Position numbers and translations under genes: made by a program. From positions 19,507,934 to 19,571,933 of the forward strand of contig JAAOOA010000033.1 of NCBI GenBank assembly GCA_012861695.1: a DNA stretch of 64,000 bases, written 5' to 3'. This document shows positions 62,438 through 64,000 of the stretch, one piece after another. The notes under the pieces were generated by a model. The model was not told the origin of the DNA and searched no databases. It saw nothing but the letters and a program-made list of their open reading frames with translations. The first letter of the stretch is position 1. Each line of letters opens with the position of its first letter. This DNA comes from Trematomus loennbergii (Eukaryota; Chordata; Actinopteri; Perciformes; Nototheniidae).

Positions 62438-63150
62438 TTAAAGGGGACCTATCATGCAAAATGCACGTTTTGATGTCTTTTATACATAAATATGTGTCTC
62501 TGGTGTGTCAGGGAACTCACGCAGCGTCAGAAAATAAAACCCTCTCTCTTTTCCTCCGTACCCAAATCTCTAAAAACGGGGGTACAACGGAGCTGATCAG
62601 ATTTGCGTCCGATATGACGTAATATCGGAAATGTAGGCTGGCTTTACACCCACGGCCCAATCAGAAACGTTGCTATCAGAAACAATGCCTGACTGTTTTG
62701 GACGTAATATGGTCGGTGTTTACATTAGCATCTCTAACACTCAGAGCTAACCTGTACTGGAGAGCATGTGTGTGAAGAAGCAGGAAATAAAAAGGAACTC
62801 ACCTTGTGGTATAACCGTAAGAGAGAAAGCCTTTGAGCTCCATACTGTTTCAGAAATAATCCTTGATAATCCATGATATGGCGTTTCATCACCGCAGAAT
62901 CTGCCGGTAGAATCTCCCGCATGAGCTCAGCCCCCTCCTTTTTTTTTAATCTTTTTTTTTTTTTTAAAGCTTTATACCCCAAATCAGCACTTTGAAACAG
63001 GAAGTGAAATAGAGGGATATGAGGCATGGCTAGAATGGGTGATCTGTTTGGTATTTTCAGCAAAACACTTCATAGACATGTTTTTATATATTTTTATATA
63101 TCTGAGACCTATGCTATTGCCTAAAAATAGCATGATAGGACTGACTTTAA
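62438..63150. mobile_element. TTAA-flanked MITE, family A, divergent longer copy
   Basis: TTAA plus AGGGGACCTATCATGCAAAA on the left, and AGCATGATAGGACTGACTTTAA on the right. It shares the CCCAAATCTCTAAAAA and TTTGGTATTTTCA blocks with family A in reverse orientation, but has a long unrelated centre. It starts 28 bp after the preceding transposon. Confidence 0.75.
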
Positions 63151-64000
63151 CGTGGTGACGTGAAGTTATGCGACCCGTAGTTAGCTTAAAGCATAATGTT
63201 AGCTACTTACTTCTGCCAATGTCTTAAAGCTTCAATAAAGCTTAAAAAATATCACTCCTTTTAAAAATAAAAGTAGTGATATTTGTGAGATTATCCTGTT
63301 AAGCCAAATGGTTAAGTATCATAAACGTTTGCCACAGAGCTAATTTTCTGCAAAATTCCAATAGAAAAGTCCAGATGGCTTTTTGTTGAGAGAGCCCTTG
63401 GGATGCCAGGTTGGTTTACAAAAACATCACTGCACCCCTTCCCTGCCCTGAGGTTCTTAAACAGTAAGTTGTGGATACAGAATTAACATATCCTCTTATA
63501 CGTTAACCTTATACGTTAATGAAAGTTGTTCCTATTCTAACAATCAAGTATCGTCACACAGTAAAGCAGTGAGATGATGAGTCTGTATAACCTCTGTATG
63601 AGCGTTGCTGAAGGGCACATCTTGGATGCGTCTTCCCTCTGTTACACAAAGACAAAACAAAGAGATTTGGGTTCAAATCTGTTGACCCTTGATCCCATAG
63701 TCTCTCTTTGCTCTGCTTCATTATTCTTCTTGAACTTAACTTTCTTTAGCTGTATGATGAACCAGGCTGTCACATAGACTAATAGCTAGCCCTGAAGTCG
63801 ACTTAGGTCCAAATACAATCCATTTAATTCTTACCCTCACCAATTCATCATTACACTTTGACTATACTGTACTGCTGTGGCTGAAAAGCCCCCAGGGACG
63901 CCAGGAGTAGCTGTTGAGCCCTCTGGAGGTGTTGTGGGCCTATCAACGAAACACTGAGGAAGAGGGTGCCCACCTGATGACCCCAATGATGTTATTACCC

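Larger units (their letters stand above)
50046..64000 (-). other. Upstream Robo intron or 5' flank
   Basis: The exon at 49919-50045 begins with a splice acceptor, so at least part of this interval should be intron. It carries a truncated MITE with a GATA microsatellite (50392-50934) and MITEs at 52347-52732, 57852-58184, 59598-60728, 61648-62410 and 62438-63150. The stretches 50.9-52.3, 52.7-57.8, 58.2-59.6, 60.7-61.6 and 63.2-64.0 kb hold no gene I can support. The compact GC-richer segment near 58.8-59.0 kb remains unexplained. Confidence 0.65.

Noticed and set aside
63845..63985. GC-richer block AGCCCTCTGGAGGTGTTGTG at the window edge, reminiscent of a dispersed repeat
   Set aside because: No terminal structure or coding match could be established before the window ends.
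1..64000. Search for CRISPR arrays, operons, tRNA and rRNA genes
   Set aside because: No spacer-repeat arrays, ribosome-site-led gene clusters, cloverleaf with A/B boxes, or rRNA-like blocks were seen; the sequence is vertebrate intron-like DNA.

Overview
This 64 kb window reads as vertebrate, almost certainly teleost fish, nuclear DNA. It is AT-rich, gene-poor, intron-like and crowded with short non-autonomous DNA transposons of the kinds common in fish genomes. The only protein-coding gene I can support is a roundabout (Robo) axon-guidance receptor on the minus strand, so its 5' end lies toward high coordinates. The window holds the very start of the coding region. The exon for immunoglobulin domain 1 is at 18674-19000. 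Two candidate alternative first coding exons, each ending in a signal peptide, are at 40878-40938 and 49919-50045. Both end in the same codon phase and both would join the Ig1 exon through a shared glycine codon. The paralogue is most likely robo2, but robo1 is not excluded. No later Robo exon was recognised between 1 and 18673, so that stretch is treated as the next intron.

Layout from high to low coordinates (the gene's 5' to 3'): 50046-64000 is upstream intron or flank with several terminal-inverted-repeat elements. The upstream signal-peptide exon follows, preceded by a splice acceptor and 5'UTR. Next comes 41.0-50.0 kb of repeats, including a four-element transposon nest at 42.3-44.0 kb. 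A CpG-rich putative internal promoter lies at about 41.3-41.5 kb, followed by the second signal-peptide exon at 40.9 kb. A 21.9 kb intron (19.0-40.9 kb) contains a nested hAT pair with a BED-finger transposase relic and a near-perfect 435 bp palindrome. Then come the Ig1 exon and an 18.7 kb downstream intron.

The mobile DNA falls into recognisable groups. There are hAT-type elements with 8 bp target duplications, TTAA-flanked MITEs (two families with three to four copies each), foldback elements, a possible piggyBac-like relic, and 3' tails of LINE-like retrotransposons. I saw no convincing rRNA, tRNA, CRISPR or bacterial features. The many other open frames of 60-150 codons look like chance openings or frames inside repeats. 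Paralogue identity, transcription starts and conservation of noncoding blocks need alignment or RNA data that were not available to me.
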